Assembly (NCBI RefSeq): GCF_000186705.1
Contig: NZ_AEUE01000004.1
Location: forward strand, 62,001 to 126,000
Direction of reading: 5' to 3'
DNA: 64,000 bases
Origin: Citromicrobium sp. JLT1363
Lineage (GTDB): Bacteria > Pseudomonadota > Alphaproteobacteria > Sphingomonadales > Sphingomonadaceae
The stretch's first letter is position 1; each line of letters begins with the position of its first letter. Below are positions 36,932 through 46,760 of this stretch, in pieces. Under the pieces are notes generated by a model. The model had not been told where the DNA came from. It made no database searches and was given only the letters and a program-made list of their open reading frames with translations. The position numbers were made by a program, and so were the translations under genes.

Positions 36932-38241
36932 TCACGAGCCCCGCCTGGAAGGGCCGCAAATATGCGGTCCTCGGCCTCGCCAGGTCTGGGCGGGCGACGG
37001 TCGTTGCACTGCTGGCGGCGGGCGCACAGGTTACGGCCTGGGACGAAAAGAGCGAGGCACGCGCGCCTTTCGAGGGACGCTGCGACCTGCGCGATCCGCT
37101 TGAGATCGACCTGACGGGTTTCGACGGCGTGGTCGTCTCGCCCGGCGTCCCGCTGAACACGCATCCGATCAAGCCGCATGCGGACAGGTACGGCGTGCCG
37201 GTAATCGGCGACATAGAGCTGTTCGCGCAGGCGCGCGGCGATCTGCCGCCGCACAAGGTCGTCGGCATTACCGGCACCAACGGCAAGTCGACCACCACCG
37301 CGCTGGTGCATCATATCCTGAAAGAGGCGGGCGTGCCGACCACGATGGGCGGCAATATCGGCCTGCCAATCCTCGAGCAGGAGCCCTTGCCCGATGGCGG
37401 CGTGTATGTGCTTGAGCTGTCGAGCTACCAGATCGACCTGACGTTGAGCCTCGATTGCGATGTGGCGGTGTTGCTAAACATTACGCCCGATCATCTTGAT
37501 CGGTACGACGGCAATTTCGACGCTTACGCCGCGAGCAAGTCGCGGCTGTTCGCGATGCAGACCCGCGGTCACAATTCCATTGCCCGGTTCACCGATGCGC
37601 GGTCACTGGGACCGTTCGCGGAAGGATCGATCGCGAGCATCCTTGAGGACGTCCTTGCCAACCGGGGCATCGCGCCCAGCGAACAGGCGAACTGGCCATC
37701 CTTGCAGGGGCCGCACAACCTCGAAAATGCTGCGGCGGCCATCGAGGCTTGCGACATTCTGGGGCTATCGACCGAGCAAATCCGCGAGGCCTTGCGCACC
37801 TTCCCCGGCCTCCCGCACCGGATGGAGCGGGTCGGGGAGCATCGCGGCGTGCTCTACGTCAACGACAGCAAGGCGACCAACACCGCCGCCGCCGCGCCCG
37901 CGCTCGCCGCGTTCGACAAGATCCACTGGATCGTCGGCGGGCGGGCCAAGGAGCCGGGGCTGGGCGAGTGCGAGCCGCACATGGACCGGGTCACCGCCGC
38001 CTACACGATAGGCGAAGCGGGCGATGCCTTTGCCGAGGCGCTGGCGCCGCATTGCGCGGTCAGCCGCTGTGGCACGCTGGAAAAGGCCGTGGAACTGGCT
38101 TCGCAGGTGGCGCGCTCGGGCGAGACGGTCCTCCTCAGCCCGGCCTGCGCCAGTTTCGACCAGTTCCGCGATTTCGAAGAGCGCGGCGACAGGTTCCGCA
38201 CGCTTGTGCGCGCGCTTGCCGATACGGGGGGCATGCCATGA
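36928..38241 (+). CDS. murD: UDP-MurNAc-L-alanine--D-glutamate ligase
   Basis: 437 residues from a GTG start overlapping the mraY stop. Mur ligase adding D-glutamate. The N-terminal Rossmann motif [12 protein letters not shown] (14-25) binds the UDP substrate and GTNGKST (115-121) the [25 protein letters not shown] is the MurD signature. The C-terminus lies in ftsW frame overlap (ATGA). Confidence 0.95.
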   Translation: MITSPAWKGRKYAVLGLARSGRATVVALLAAGAQVTAWDEKSEARAPFEGRCDLRDPLEIDLTGFDGVVVSPGVPLNTHPIKPHADRYGVPVIGDIELFAQARGDLPPHKVVGITGTNGKSTTTALVHHILKEAGVPTTMGGNIGLPILEQEPLPDGGVYVLELSSYQIDLTLSLDCDVAVLLNITPDHLDRYDGNFDAYAASKSRLFAMQTRGHNSIARFTDARSLGPFAEGSIASILEDVLANRGIAPSEQANWPSLQGPHNLENAAAAIEACDILGLSTEQIREALRTFPGLPHRMERVGEHRGVLYVNDSKATNTAAAAPALAAFDKIHWIVGGRAKEPGLGECEPHMDRVTAAYTIGEAGDAFAEALAPHCAVSRCGTLEKAVELASQVARSGETVLLSPACASFDQFRDFEERGDRFRTLVRALADTGGMP

Positions 38242-39479
38242 ATATCGCACCGGCGACCGCCATCGCTACCGAACTGCCGGGCCGAGGCAGCCAGAAGATG
38301 ACGCTCCGCGCGCGCCTGAAGATCTGGTGGCGCGAGCTGGACCACGTGCTGCTGGGCCTGATCGTGCTGCTGATGGCGGTGGGCTGCGCGGCGATTGCTG
38401 CGGCGTCGCCCGCGGGTGCCAATCGCCTGTCGAGCGATACCGTCACGCTCGATCCGCTCTTCTTCCTGTGGGCGCACCTGCGCTGGCTGGCGCTGGGCAT
38501 CACCGTGATGCTCGGCCTGTCGATGCTCAACCGGGAGACCGCACGCCGCTTCGCCATCCTGCTTTCGCTGGCGATGGTCGGCGCGCTGCTGCTGGTGCCC
38601 TTCATCGGCAGCGAGGTGAACGGCGCGCGCCGCTGGCTCGATGTCGGCTTCACCTTCCAGCCGTCCGAATTCCTTAAACCCGGCTTCGCGGTGACGCTCG
38701 CGTGGATCATGAGCTGGCGGCTGAAGGACCCGCAGATGCCGGTCTTCGGCCTCGTCACCGGGGCGCTGGGTTTCGTCATCGTCCTGCTGATGGTGCAGCC
38801 CAATCTGGGTGCGGCGATCCTGTTCAGCGGCGTGTGGTTCGTGCTTGTGGTGCTGGGCGGGGTGTCGTTCCGCAATATCGCCGGGCTGATCGTGGGGGGC
38901 TTCCTCGGCCTCAGCCTGGCCTATGCCTTTTACGACAATGCCCGCCACCGGATCGATTCCTGGCTTTCTGGCGGGACCGATTTCGACCAGGTCGACCTTG
39001 CCCAGCGCACGCTGCTGGCAGGCGGCTGGGACGGTGTGGGCTTCTGGGTCGGCACGCAGAAGATGCGCCTGCCCGAAGCGCAGACGGACTACATCTTCTC
39101 CGTCGTGGGCGAGGAATTCGGCCTGCTCGCCTGTGGCGGGATCGTGCTGCTGTTCCTCGCCATCGTGTGGCGCGTGCTCAGCCGGGTGTCGAGCGAGGAG
39201 AATTTCTTCGCGCTGCTCGCCGCCGCCGGGCTGACGGCCCAGATCGGCGGGCAGGCCTTCATCAATATTCTCGTCAACCTGTCGCTTTTCCCGTCGAAAG
39301 GCATGACGCTGCCGCTGGTCAGCTATGGCGGCTCGTCCACGATCGCGGTATGCCTGTCCCTCGGCCTGCTGCTTGCGCTGACGCGCCGGAACCCGTTCCT
39401 TACGCGGGAGACCGCAGGCCTTCGCAAAACCCTGTTCGAGAAGGACAGGGGGCTCTTCGGCAAAGAGAGGGACAGATGA
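38238..39479 (+). CDS. ftsW: Septal peptidoglycan glycosyltransferase FtsW
   Basis: 413 residues, SEDS family with ten helices. Polymerises lipid II with FtsI. Motifs present: VNGARRWLDVGFTFQPSEFLKPG with the catalytic-region aspartate loop later in GGWDGVGFWVGTQKMRLPEAQTDYIFSVVGEEFG, and FPSKGMTLPLVSYGGSS. The N-terminal 35 residues are cytoplasmic. Overlaps murD and murG by four bases each. Confidence 0.95.
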   Translation: MNIAPATAIATELPGRGSQKMTLRARLKIWWRELDHVLLGLIVLLMAVGCAAIAAASPAGANRLSSDTVTLDPLFFLWAHLRWLALGITVMLGLSMLNRETARRFAILLSLAMVGALLLVPFIGSEVNGARRWLDVGFTFQPSEFLKPGFAVTLAWIMSWRLKDPQMPVFGLVTGALGFVIVLLMVQPNLGAAILFSGVWFVLVVLGGVSFRNIAGLIVGGFLGLSLAYAFYDNARHRIDSWLSGGTDFDQVDLAQRTLLAGGWDGVGFWVGTQKMRLPEAQTDYIFSVVGEEFGLLACGGIVLLFLAIVWRVLSRVSSEENFFALLAAAGLTAQIGGQAFINILVNLSLFPSKGMTLPLVSYGGSSTIAVCLSLGLLLALTRRNPFLTRETAGLRKTLFEKDRGLFGKERDR

Positions 39480-40684
39480 GCGGCGCCAATAGACATTACG
39501 TGCTGGCCGCAGGCGGCACCGGCGGGCACATGCTGCCCGCCTTCGCGCTGGCAAACGAGCTGGAGCGGCGCGGGCATCATGTCGCGCTGATTACCGACGA
39601 GCGGGGTGCGAACATCCCCGGCAAGCCCGATTTCCTTCCTGCGCACATCATGCCGGTCGGGCGCTTCGGGAAGAACCCGATCCGCTGGCTGGGCGGCGCG
39701 GCCAAGGTGATGGAGGGGCGCAAGATGGCGCTCCGCCTGTTCGAGAATTTCGAACCCAGCGCGGTCGTGGGCTTCGGCGGCTATCCCACGCTGCCCGCGC
39801 TGCTTGCCGCGCGCAGCGCCAAGGTGCCCAGCGTTATTCACGAACAGAACGCGGTGCTGGGGCGGGTGAACCGCCTGCTCGCCCCGCGCGTGAATGCCAT
39901 CGGGACGGCCTATCCGCAGGTCGCGCGGATGAAGGCCAAGTGGCTCGACAAGACTTACCTCGTCGGCAATCCGGTGCGCGCCGAAGTGCTTGCGCTGCGG
40001 GACGAGCCCTTCCCGACTTTCAGCGAGGACAGCCTGCTCAAGGTGCTCGTCACCGGCGGCAGTCAGGGCGCGAGCATTCTGGCGCAGGTCGTGCCAGACG
40101 GGCTTGCCATGCTGCCGCCCGCGCTGCGCCAGCGGCTGCAGGTGACGCAGCAGTGCCGCCCCGAGGATGTCGGCGCGGTACGCGAACGCTATCGCAATCA
40201 CGACATTCCCGCCGAACTGGCGACCTATTTCGAAAACATGGCGGAGCGACTGGCCGACACGCACCTGTTCATCGGGCGCGCAGGTGCCTCCACGATTGCC
40301 GAACTGACCGCCGTAGGTCGTCCTGCGATCCTGGTCCCGCTGCCCATTGCCACCGATGACCACCAGGCCGCCAACACGCGTGAGGTCGTGGAGGCCGGCG
40401 GCGCGCGGATGATCCGCCAGAGCTCTTTCACGCCCAAGGAACTGGCGCGTCAGATCCAGGTGCTCAGCCAGCGGTCCGGCACGCTCGGCAATGCGGCGCA
40501 CAAGGCTTGGAATTGCGGGCGCCCGGATGCGGTGAAGGACCTTGCCGATCTGGTCGAAAGCTTCGGCGGGGCCGAGATGATGGATGTGATCCGCGTGGGC
40601 AAGAACAACGCACGCGGTGCCTCGCAGGGTGTTGCCGTCGGTCAGGGCGCGGCACGCGACGCGGCGGAGGAGCGGGTCTCTTGA
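39476..40684 (+). CDS. murG: UDP-GlcNAc--undecaprenyl-PP-MurNAc-pentapeptide transferase MurG
   Basis: 402 residues. GT-B glycosyltransferase that makes lipid II at the membrane. G-loops: [17 protein letters not shown] near the N-terminus and [10 protein letters not shown] in the C-terminal half; the UDP-GlcNAc site [26 protein letters not shown] and DDHQAANT. The last 40 residues extend beyond the usual MurG end. Overlaps ftsW (ATGA) and murC (TTGA). Confidence 0.96.
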   Translation: MSGANRHYVLAAGGTGGHMLPAFALANELERRGHHVALITDERGANIPGKPDFLPAHIMPVGRFGKNPIRWLGGAAKVMEGRKMALRLFENFEPSAVVGFGGYPTLPALLAARSAKVPSVIHEQNAVLGRVNRLLAPRVNAIGTAYPQVARMKAKWLDKTYLVGNPVRAEVLALRDEPFPTFSEDSLLKVLVTGGSQGASILAQVVPDGLAMLPPALRQRLQVTQQCRPEDVGAVRERYRNHDIPAELATYFENMAERLADTHLFIGRAGASTIAELTAVGRPAILVPLPIATDDHQAANTREVVEAGGARMIRQSSFTPKELARQIQVLSQRSGTLGNAAHKAWNCGRPDAVKDLADLVESFGGAEMMDVIRVGKNNARGASQGVAVGQGAARDAAEERVS

Positions 40685-42126
40685 AGGGCGTCGCAACCGA
40701 TATCGGGATCATCCACTTCGTCGGCATCGGCGGCATCGGCATGTCCGGCATCGCAGAGGTGATGCACAACCTCGGCTATAGCGTGCAGGGCTCCGACATT
40801 GCCGAAAGCCCCACGGTGGAGCGGCTGAAGAAGCGCGGCATCGAAATTCATATCGGCCATGCGCGCGAGAACGTGGATGGCGTGGCGGTCGTCGTGACGT
40901 CCAGCGCGGTCAAGCGGACCAACCCGGAAGTGGAATTCGCTCTCGAAAACCGCATCCCCGTGGTGCGCCGCGCGGAAATGCTTGCCGAGCTGATGCGGCT
41001 GAAAAGCACCATCGCCATCGCGGGCACGCATGGCAAGACGACCACCACCAGCATGATCGCCGGGCTGCTCGATTGCGGGGAGATCGACCCCACGGTCATC
41101 AATGGCGGGATCATCGAACAGTTCGGATCGAACGCGCGCCTGGGCGACAGCGACTGGATGGTGGTCGAAGCGGACGAGAGCGACGGCAGCTTCCTGCGGC
41201 TCGACGGGACCATTGCGGTGGTCACCAATATCGATCCCGAACATCTCGAACATTACGGCGATTTCGACGGCGTGAAGCGCGCCTTCGTGGAGTTCATCCA
41301 CAACGTGCCGTTCTATGGCGCGGCGATTTTGTGCGTCGACCATCCCGAAGTGCAGGCGGTGATCGGGCAGGTGCGCGACCGGCGCGTGATTACCTATGGT
41401 TTCTCTCTCCAGTCCGATATCTGCGCGGTCAACGTGACGCCCGAGGCGGGCGGCAACCGCTTCGACGTGATGGTCCGCCAGCGCGGTCAGGAAGACCGCC
41501 GGATCGAGAACGTGTTTCTGCCCATGCCCGGCAGGCACAATGTGCAGAACGCGCTTGCTGCGATTGCCGTCAGCCTCGAGATGAACTGCTCGGACGAGAC
41601 GATCCGCGAAGGTTTTGCCCGTTTCGGCGGCGTGCGTCGGCGCTTCACGAAGGTCGGTACCGTGGCGCTCGACGGTGGCCATGCGACCGTGATCGACGAT
41701 TACGCGCACCACCCGGTGGAAATCCGCGCGGTGCTGGCCGCCGCGCGCGAAAGCGCCGATGCCGATGCGAAGGCGGGCCGCGTGATCGCGGTGATGCAGC
41801 CGCACCGCTATTCGCGCCTGGGCGAGCTGATGGCCGACTTCCAGGGCTGCTTCAACGAGGCGGATCAGGTCTATGTCGCACCGGTCTACGCCGCGGGCGA
41901 AGACCCGGTCGAAGGCGTGGACGCCGAAGCGCTGGTAGCGGGCATCAAGTCGCTCGGCCACCGTCACGCGCAGACGATCGAGGACCGCGATCAGCTGGTG
42001 CGCACGCTCGCTCCCGAACTCGCGCCCGGCGATCTGGTGCTGTGCCTGGGCGCGGGCGACATCACCAAGTGGGCGGCCAGGCTGCCCGACGAATTGCAGG
42101 CGGCGCGCGAGCAGGTGAACGCATGA
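40681..42126 (+). CDS. murC: UDP-N-acetylmuramate--L-alanine ligase
   Basis: 481 residues. First Mur ligase, adds L-alanine. [17 protein letters not shown] (12-28) binds the uridine substrate, GTHGKTT (115-121) the [13 protein letters not shown] and MQPHRYSR are the MurC signatures. The start is a TTG that overlaps the murG stop (TTGA); the first conserved glycine loop begins 14 residues later, which fits. An upstream frame from 40507 lies inside murG. Confidence 0.95.
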   Translation: MKGVATDIGIIHFVGIGGIGMSGIAEVMHNLGYSVQGSDIAESPTVERLKKRGIEIHIGHARENVDGVAVVVTSSAVKRTNPEVEFALENRIPVVRRAEMLAELMRLKSTIAIAGTHGKTTTTSMIAGLLDCGEIDPTVINGGIIEQFGSNARLGDSDWMVVEADESDGSFLRLDGTIAVVTNIDPEHLEHYGDFDGVKRAFVEFIHNVPFYGAAILCVDHPEVQAVIGQVRDRRVITYGFSLQSDICAVNVTPEAGGNRFDVMVRQRGQEDRRIENVFLPMPGRHNVQNALAAIAVSLEMNCSDETIREGFARFGGVRRRFTKVGTVALDGGHATVIDDYAHHPVEIRAVLAAARESADADAKAGRVIAVMQPHRYSRLGELMADFQGCFNEADQVYVAPVYAAGEDPVEGVDAEALVAGIKSLGHRHAQTIEDRDQLVRTLAPELAPGDLVLCLGAGDITKWAARLPDELQAAREQVNA

Positions 42127-43034
42127 GCGAGGCGCTGGCTCTCCCCCCGGAAAAGCTGCCGGATGTGCGCGGCAAGCTCACGCAGGATGCGCCGCTGGCC
42201 AAGCTCGTCTGGTTCAAGGCGGGCGGTGCGGCGGACTGGCTGTTCGAGCCTGCCGATGTGGACGATCTGCGCGCCTTCATGCGCGATCTCGACCCGTCCG
42301 TTCCGATCATGCCGCTGGGCCTCGGCTCCAACCTGATCGTGCGCGATGGCGGGGTGCCGGGCGTGACCATTCGCCTCGGCAAATCCTTCGCCAGGATCGA
42401 GGCAGAAGACGACCACACCTTGCGCTGTGGTGCTGGTGCGCACGGCGTGCTGATCGCCTCTACCGCGCGCGACAACGGCATTGCCGGCCTCGAATTCCTG
42501 CGCGGTATCCCCGGCACGCTGGGCGGATTCGTGCGCATGAATGGCGGCGCCTACGGGCGCGAGACGGCGGATGTGCTGGTCGAATGCGACGTGGTGCTGC
42601 GCGATGGTTCGCTCAAGACGCTGCCGGTCGCGGACCTTGGCTATACCTATCGCCACTCTGAATTGCCCCAGGGTGCGGTGGTGGTCGGGGCGCGACTGAA
42701 AGGCGAGCCGGGCGACCCCGCCGAAATCGGTGCGGAGATGGAGCGGATCGCGCAGGCGCGCGAGGATTCTCAGCCCGTGCGCACCAAGACCGGCGGCTCC
42801 ACCTTCAAGAATCCTCCGGGCGAGAAGGCATGGCAGCTGGTCGACGCGGCAGGCTGTCGCGGAATGATGCGTGGGCACGCGCAGGTGAGCGAGAAGCACA
42901 CCAACTTCCTCATCAACACCGGCACCGCGACCAGCGCGGATATCGAGCAGCTGGGCGAAGATGTCCGCGCGAAGGTGAAGGCAGGTTCGGGCATCGAACT
43001 GGAATGGGAAATTCAGCGGGTGGGGCGGCCGTGA
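42123..43034 (+). CDS. murB: UDP-N-acetylenolpyruvoylglucosamine reductase
   Basis: 303 residues, the short (type II) MurB. FAD enzyme reducing UDP-GlcNAc-enolpyruvate. FAD loops: [14 protein letters not shown] and [18 protein letters not shown]; the catalytic serine and the C-terminal glutamate region appear in [10 protein letters not shown] and [11 protein letters not shown]. Starts in the murC stop (ATGA); its stop overlaps the DUF4262 start (GTGA). Confidence 0.95.
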   Translation: MSEALALPPEKLPDVRGKLTQDAPLAKLVWFKAGGAADWLFEPADVDDLRAFMRDLDPSVPIMPLGLGSNLIVRDGGVPGVTIRLGKSFARIEAEDDHTLRCGAGAHGVLIASTARDNGIAGLEFLRGIPGTLGGFVRMNGGAYGRETADVLVECDVVLRDGSLKTLPVADLGYTYRHSELPQGAVVVGARLKGEPGDPAEIGAEMERIAQAREDSQPVRTKTGGSTFKNPPGEKAWQLVDAAGCRGMMRGHAQVSEKHTNFLINTGTATSADIEQLGEDVRAKVKAGSGIELEWEIQRVGRP

Positions 43035-43525
43035 ACCAGCAAGTCCTCAATCCGGGTGAACAGAAGTGCATTGATGATATTGCCGAACACGGCTGCCATA
43101 TCCTCAAGGTCTTCGACGCCGACGGGGATCAGCCGAAGTTTGCTTATTCAGTCGGTTTTCCCGTTGGTGTGGGGCAGCCTGAAGTACTGGTGTACGGGCT
43201 CAAGTTGGACCTGATGCAATCGATGATAAACGAACTGTATCGCCAGTGCGCGGCAGGCCTCCAGATGTCAGATGGCCTGAAAGTTGAGAATCTCATCGAC
43301 GGGTACGATTGCGTTCTCAAATTCTGCAATGACCGCGCGGCGATCGAAGAACACCTTGGCTGGGCTCTTTGGTATCATCGTTCGCAGCGCGGAAAAGATG
43401 TCCAACAGTTTTATCAGATCGTCTGGCCGGGCGCCGTGAATGGCCTGTACCCTTGGGACGAGGGCGTCTCCCAAGAAGTGATCGATGCGCAACCCGCGCT
43501 TTATGAAGGTTGGACAGTCCATTGA
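43031..43525 (+). CDS. DUF4262 domain protein inside the dcw operon
   Basis: 164 residues from a GTG that overlaps the murB stop (GTGA); its own stop overlaps the ddl TTG (TTGA). The N-terminal IAEHGCHILKVFDADGDQPKFAYSVGF followed by QPEVLVYGL is the DUF4262 pattern; YQIVWPGAVNGLYPWDEG follows. Proteins of this family occur across bacteria in unrelated settings and have no established function. GC over 43081-43500 counts to about 56%, while sampled lines of murB and ddl reach about 72%, so the gene differs from its hosts and was probably acquired. It sits in frame order with the operon and keeps the four-base overlaps, so it is likely transcribed with murB and ddl. Confidence 0.82.
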   Translation: MNQQVLNPGEQKCIDDIAEHGCHILKVFDADGDQPKFAYSVGFPVGVGQPEVLVYGLKLDLMQSMINELYRQCAAGLQMSDGLKVENLIDGYDCVLKFCNDRAAIEEHLGWALWYHRSQRGKDVQQFYQIVWPGAVNGLYPWDEGVSQEVIDAQPALYEGWTVH

Positions 43526-44487
43526 TCCTCTCCAAGAAACTCCACGTCGCGGTCCTGATGGGCGGTTGGGCGAATGAGCGGCCCGTCTCGCTGATGAGCG
43601 GGGAGGGCGTTGCCAAGGCGCTCGAGGCCCGTGGCCACAAGGTCACGCGGATCGATATGGACCGGCAGGTTGCTGCGCGGATTGCCGAGGCGAAGCCGGA
43701 CATCGTGTTCAACGCGCTCCACGGCGTGCCGGGCGAGGATGGCACCGTGCAGGGCATGCTCGATCTGATGGGCGTGCCCTATACGCATAGCGGGCTCGCG
43801 ACCTCGGTGATCGCCATCGACAAGGAATTGACCAAGCAGGCGCTGGTACCCCGCGGTATTCCGATGCCGGGCGGGCGGATCGTCAAGTCCGAAGACCTTT
43901 ACGCGAGCGACCCGCTGCCGCGCCCCTATGTGCTCAAACCCGTCAACGAAGGATCGTCCGTGGGCGTCGCCATCGTCACCGACGAGAGCAACTACGGCAA
44001 CCCTATTGGGCGCCATGCCAAGGGCCCGTGGCAGGAATTCCCTGAGCTTCTGGCCGAACCCTATATCCGGGGGCGCGAGCTGACCACGGCGGTGGTTGGC
44101 GGGAAGGCGCTGGGCGTTACCGAACTGATCGTGGAGAGCGGGTTCTACGATTTCGAAAACAAGTATACCGACGGTCGCACGCGCCATGTCTGCCCCGCCG
44201 AAATTCCGCAGGAAATCGCCGATGCGTGCAAGAAGTTCGCGCTGGAAGCGCATCGCATCCTGGGTTGCAAGGGCACCAGCCGCACCGATTTCCGCTGGGA
44301 TGACGAACAGGGCATCGACGGGCTGTTCGTGCTGGAAACCAACACCCAGCCCGGCATGACCCCGCTCAGCCTGGTGCCCGAACAGGCGAAGCATGTGGGC
44401 ATGAGTTACGAGGATCTGGTCGAGACGATCATTGCAGATGCGCTCGGCATCGAGGGAGGAGACGATGGCGCGCAAGGTCAAGCGTAA
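43522..44487 (+). CDS. ddl: D-alanine--D-alanine ligase
   Basis: 321 residues from TTG 43522, overlapping the DUF4262 stop; TTG 43510 is a less likely alternative. ATP-grasp enzyme that makes D-Ala-D-Ala for MurF. VAVLMGGWANERPVSLMSG is the N-terminal domain, KPVNEGSSVGVAIV the ATP lysine/serine loop and the C-terminal FVLETNTQPGMTPLSL the metal/substrate region. Its end overlaps ftsQ by 23 bases. Confidence 0.95.
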   Translation: MILSKKLHVAVLMGGWANERPVSLMSGEGVAKALEARGHKVTRIDMDRQVAARIAEAKPDIVFNALHGVPGEDGTVQGMLDLMGVPYTHSGLATSVIAIDKELTKQALVPRGIPMPGGRIVKSEDLYASDPLPRPYVLKPVNEGSSVGVAIVTDESNYGNPIGRHAKGPWQEFPELLAEPYIRGRELTTAVVGGKALGVTELIVESGFYDFENKYTDGRTRHVCPAEIPQEIADACKKFALEAHRILGCKGTSRTDFRWDDEQGIDGLFVLETNTQPGMTPLSLVPEQAKHVGMSYEDLVETIIADALGIEGGDDGAQGQA

Positions 44488-45376
44488 GGCGCAAGGGGTC
44501 CGTCGCGCGGCCAATTCGCGCAGCCGTGCCTCGAAGGCGCGCGCCGCGCAGCGGCAGAGCAAGGGCGTGGTGAACACCGCGCTTTCCGCACTGCCGATCA
44601 GTCAGAAGCAGTTGCAGGGCGGCTTCCTGGCCCTGATCCTCGCGGGGGCGGCCGCGCTGGCCTGGTGGGTGGCAAGCGCGGCGGGCGTACCCGCGCTGCT
44701 ACATCAGCAGCTGGCTGCAACGGCGGGCTCCGCCGGTTTCCAGATGCGCACCATCGACCTGACCGGGGTCGAACGGATGAACCGGCTCAAGATCTACGAG
44801 GAAGTCATGGAGTATCGCGGCACGCCGATGCCGCTGCTCGACCTCGCAGCCATTCGCGCGGACCTGAACCGGATGCCCTGGGTGGCGGAAGCGCGCGTGT
44901 CCCGCCAGCTGCCGGACAAGCTGGTGATCGATATCGAGGAACGCACGCCCCATGCCGTGCTGGTCAAGCCGGATCGGCTGGTCCTGATCGATCGCAACGG
45001 CATCGAACTCGATCCGATTGCGGAGGACGATGCTCAGGGCATGTTGCGCATTTCAGGCGCGGGGGCGGCGGATTCGATCGACTCGCTCGACCGCGTACTC
45101 GCCGCCGCGCCTGCACTGCAGCCGCAGATCAAGAGCGCACACCGGATTGGCGAGCGGCGGTGGAACATCGTGTTCAAGACCGGCCAGATCCTCGCGCTGC
45201 CGCAGGGCGAGGAGGAGGCGTCCGAAGCCTTCATCGACTTTGCGCGGATGGACGGGCTCTATCGCCTGCTCGGCGGCAAGGCGACGGTGATCGATCTGCG
45301 CGTGCCCGACCGTTACGTGCTGCGCGAACCGGGCAGGGCGAACCGTTTCGTGGGCAATCAGGAAAGTGCGGAATAA
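44465..45376 (+). CDS. ftsQ: Cell division protein FtsQ
   Basis: 303 residues. A very basic cytoplasmic N-terminus (about 1-50, ARKVKRKAQGVRRAANSRSRAS), one membrane helix at about 53-70, a POTRA domain (MRTIDLTGVERMNRLKIYEEV, about 95-165) and the FtsQ beta domain. It joins FtsL and FtsB in the divisome. The start at 44465 follows GGAGGA; a frame to 44432 adds 11 residues. Its stop overlaps ftsA (TAATG). Confidence 0.93.
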   Translation: MARKVKRKAQGVRRAANSRSRASKARAAQRQSKGVVNTALSALPISQKQLQGGFLALILAGAAALAWWVASAAGVPALLHQQLAATAGSAGFQMRTIDLTGVERMNRLKIYEEVMEYRGTPMPLLDLAAIRADLNRMPWVAEARVSRQLPDKLVIDIEERTPHAVLVKPDRLVLIDRNGIELDPIAEDDAQGMLRISGAGAADSIDSLDRVLAAAPALQPQIKSAHRIGERRWNIVFKTGQILALPQGEEEASEAFIDFARMDGLYRLLGGKATVIDLRVPDRYVLREPGRANRFVGNQESAE

Positions 45377-46626
45377 TGGGGGCGGCACGCATCTCGCGCG
45401 TTTTCGGCGCGGTCAATCTGGGGTCCTTCCGGGTTTCGGCCATGATCATGGGCCTCACCGAAGGGGGCGAGCTGATCGTGCTCGGTTCCTCCCACCGCGC
45501 CAGTGCGGGGCTGCGTCGCGGCTACGTCACCGATAGCCAGGCCGCCACACATGCGATCCGCGAGGCGATCGAGCGGGCGGAGAAGGATGCGGGCACCGGC
45601 ATCGAGAGCGTGTGGGTCGGATGCGCGGGGGCAGGGCTTGCCAGCCGCATCTCGCGCGTCGAAATCCCGATCAACGGCCGGCGGATCGAAGAGGAAGACG
45701 TCGACCACCTGCTGGTGACCGCGCGCGATACGCTCGATTCCGACGGCCGCATGGTGCTCCATGCGCAGCCCGCGCATTATTCGGTCGACGGGCCGCATGG
45801 CGTCGCCAACCCGGTGGGCCTCTATGCCGAGCAGCTGGGCGTGGACGTACACGTCCTGCTCGCCGACGGCGCGCCGATCCGGAACATCATCACCGCCGTG
45901 CAGAGCGCGCACCTGACCGTGGAAGGCGTGGTCGCCGCGCCGATCGCCTCGGCCCAGGCAGCGCTGACGCCCGAGGAACGCGAACTGGGCACGGCTCTGA
46001 TCGAGATTGGCGGCGATGTGACCAACGTGGCGGTGCTGCGCAACGGCATGGTCCAGGCGATGCGCGCGATCCCGCTGGGGTCGGGCGACATCACCGATGC
46101 CATCGCCAGCACCTTCGGCATTCGTCGCCAGCACGCCCAGCGGCTCAAGTGCGTCTCCGGCTCGGCGCTGGCCAGCCCGTCGGACCACCGCGAGCAGGTG
46201 CCCGTCGATCCGGACGGCGATCCGCGCGCCGGATCGATCAACCGGGCCGATCTGGTGGCGGTCGTGACCGAACAGCTGGGCCGCCTCACCAACGAGGTCG
46301 GTCGTTCGCTCAAGGCGATGGATTTCTCCGGCGCAAAGGGTGGCCCAGCGGTCCTGACCGGCGGCGGCGCGGAACTGGCGGGCAGCGCGGAGTTCGTGCA
46401 GAACGCGCTTGGTCGACCGGTGCGGATCGGCAAGCCGCAACCATTGCGCGGGCTGCCTCCGGCTCATGCCACGCCCGGTTTCTCGACGCTGGTGGGCCTG
46501 TGCCTCTACGCCGCGAAAGACCCGGTCGACATTCGTACCGTAAAGGCCAAGTATCAGTCGCAGACCCGGCTGAGCGGCCTGGGCCTCATCAACCGGGTAT
46601 GGCGCGCAGGGCGAGAGTATTTCTGA
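45376..46626 (+). CDS. ftsA: Cell division protein FtsA
   Basis: 416 residues. Actin-like protein that tethers FtsZ to the membrane. The phosphate-1 motif (AVNLGSFRVSAMIM) has serine/phenylalanine residues where E. coli has DIGTTK-like residues; the SHS2 insertion (1C subdomain) and phosphate-2 motif LIEIGGDVTNVAVL are present, then VLTGGGAELAG. A C-terminal amphipathic helix is visible in GLGLINRVWRAGREYF. Last gene of the overlapping run, 134 bases before ftsZ. Confidence 0.95.
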   Translation: MGAARISRVFGAVNLGSFRVSAMIMGLTEGGELIVLGSSHRASAGLRRGYVTDSQAATHAIREAIERAEKDAGTGIESVWVGCAGAGLASRISRVEIPINGRRIEEEDVDHLLVTARDTLDSDGRMVLHAQPAHYSVDGPHGVANPVGLYAEQLGVDVHVLLADGAPIRNIITAVQSAHLTVEGVVAAPIASAQAALTPEERELGTALIEIGGDVTNVAVLRNGMVQAMRAIPLGSGDITDAIASTFGIRRQHAQRLKCVSGSALASPSDHREQVPVDPDGDPRAGSINRADLVAVVTEQLGRLTNEVGRSLKAMDFSGAKGGPAVLTGGGAELAGSAEFVQNALGRPVRIGKPQPLRGLPPAHATPGFSTLVGLCLYAAKDPVDIRTVKAKYQSQTRLSGLGLINRVWRAGREYF

Positions 46627-46721
46627 GCCCATGCAACGCCCGGCGCTGCGGCGAGTTATGTGGAAAAGGGCGCGCTCTTCGATTAAACAAGGGTGCCTTT
46701 TCTGCCACACTGATTGCTTGA

Positions 46722-46744
46722 GAAATCGGTGCTGAACCGATTTC
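46722..46744 (+). promoter_or_regulatory. Stem-loop in the ftsZ leader
   Basis: GAAATCGGT (46722-46730) and ACCGATTTC (46736-46744) form a perfect 9-base stem with a 5-base loop (GCTGA). It ends two bases before the GGAG ribosome site (46747-46750) and 16 bases before the ATG. It could limit ribosome access or protect the mRNA 5' end. There is no U run, so it is not a terminator. Confidence 0.6.
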
Positions 46745-46760
46745 ACGGAGTGAAGAGTTT

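Noticed and set aside
43031-43525. DUF4262 gene as an antitoxin or immunity protein of a toxin pair
   Set aside because: No partner toxin or repeat is adjacent; both neighbours are essential wall-synthesis genes, so a toxin-antitoxin reading has no support in the sequence.
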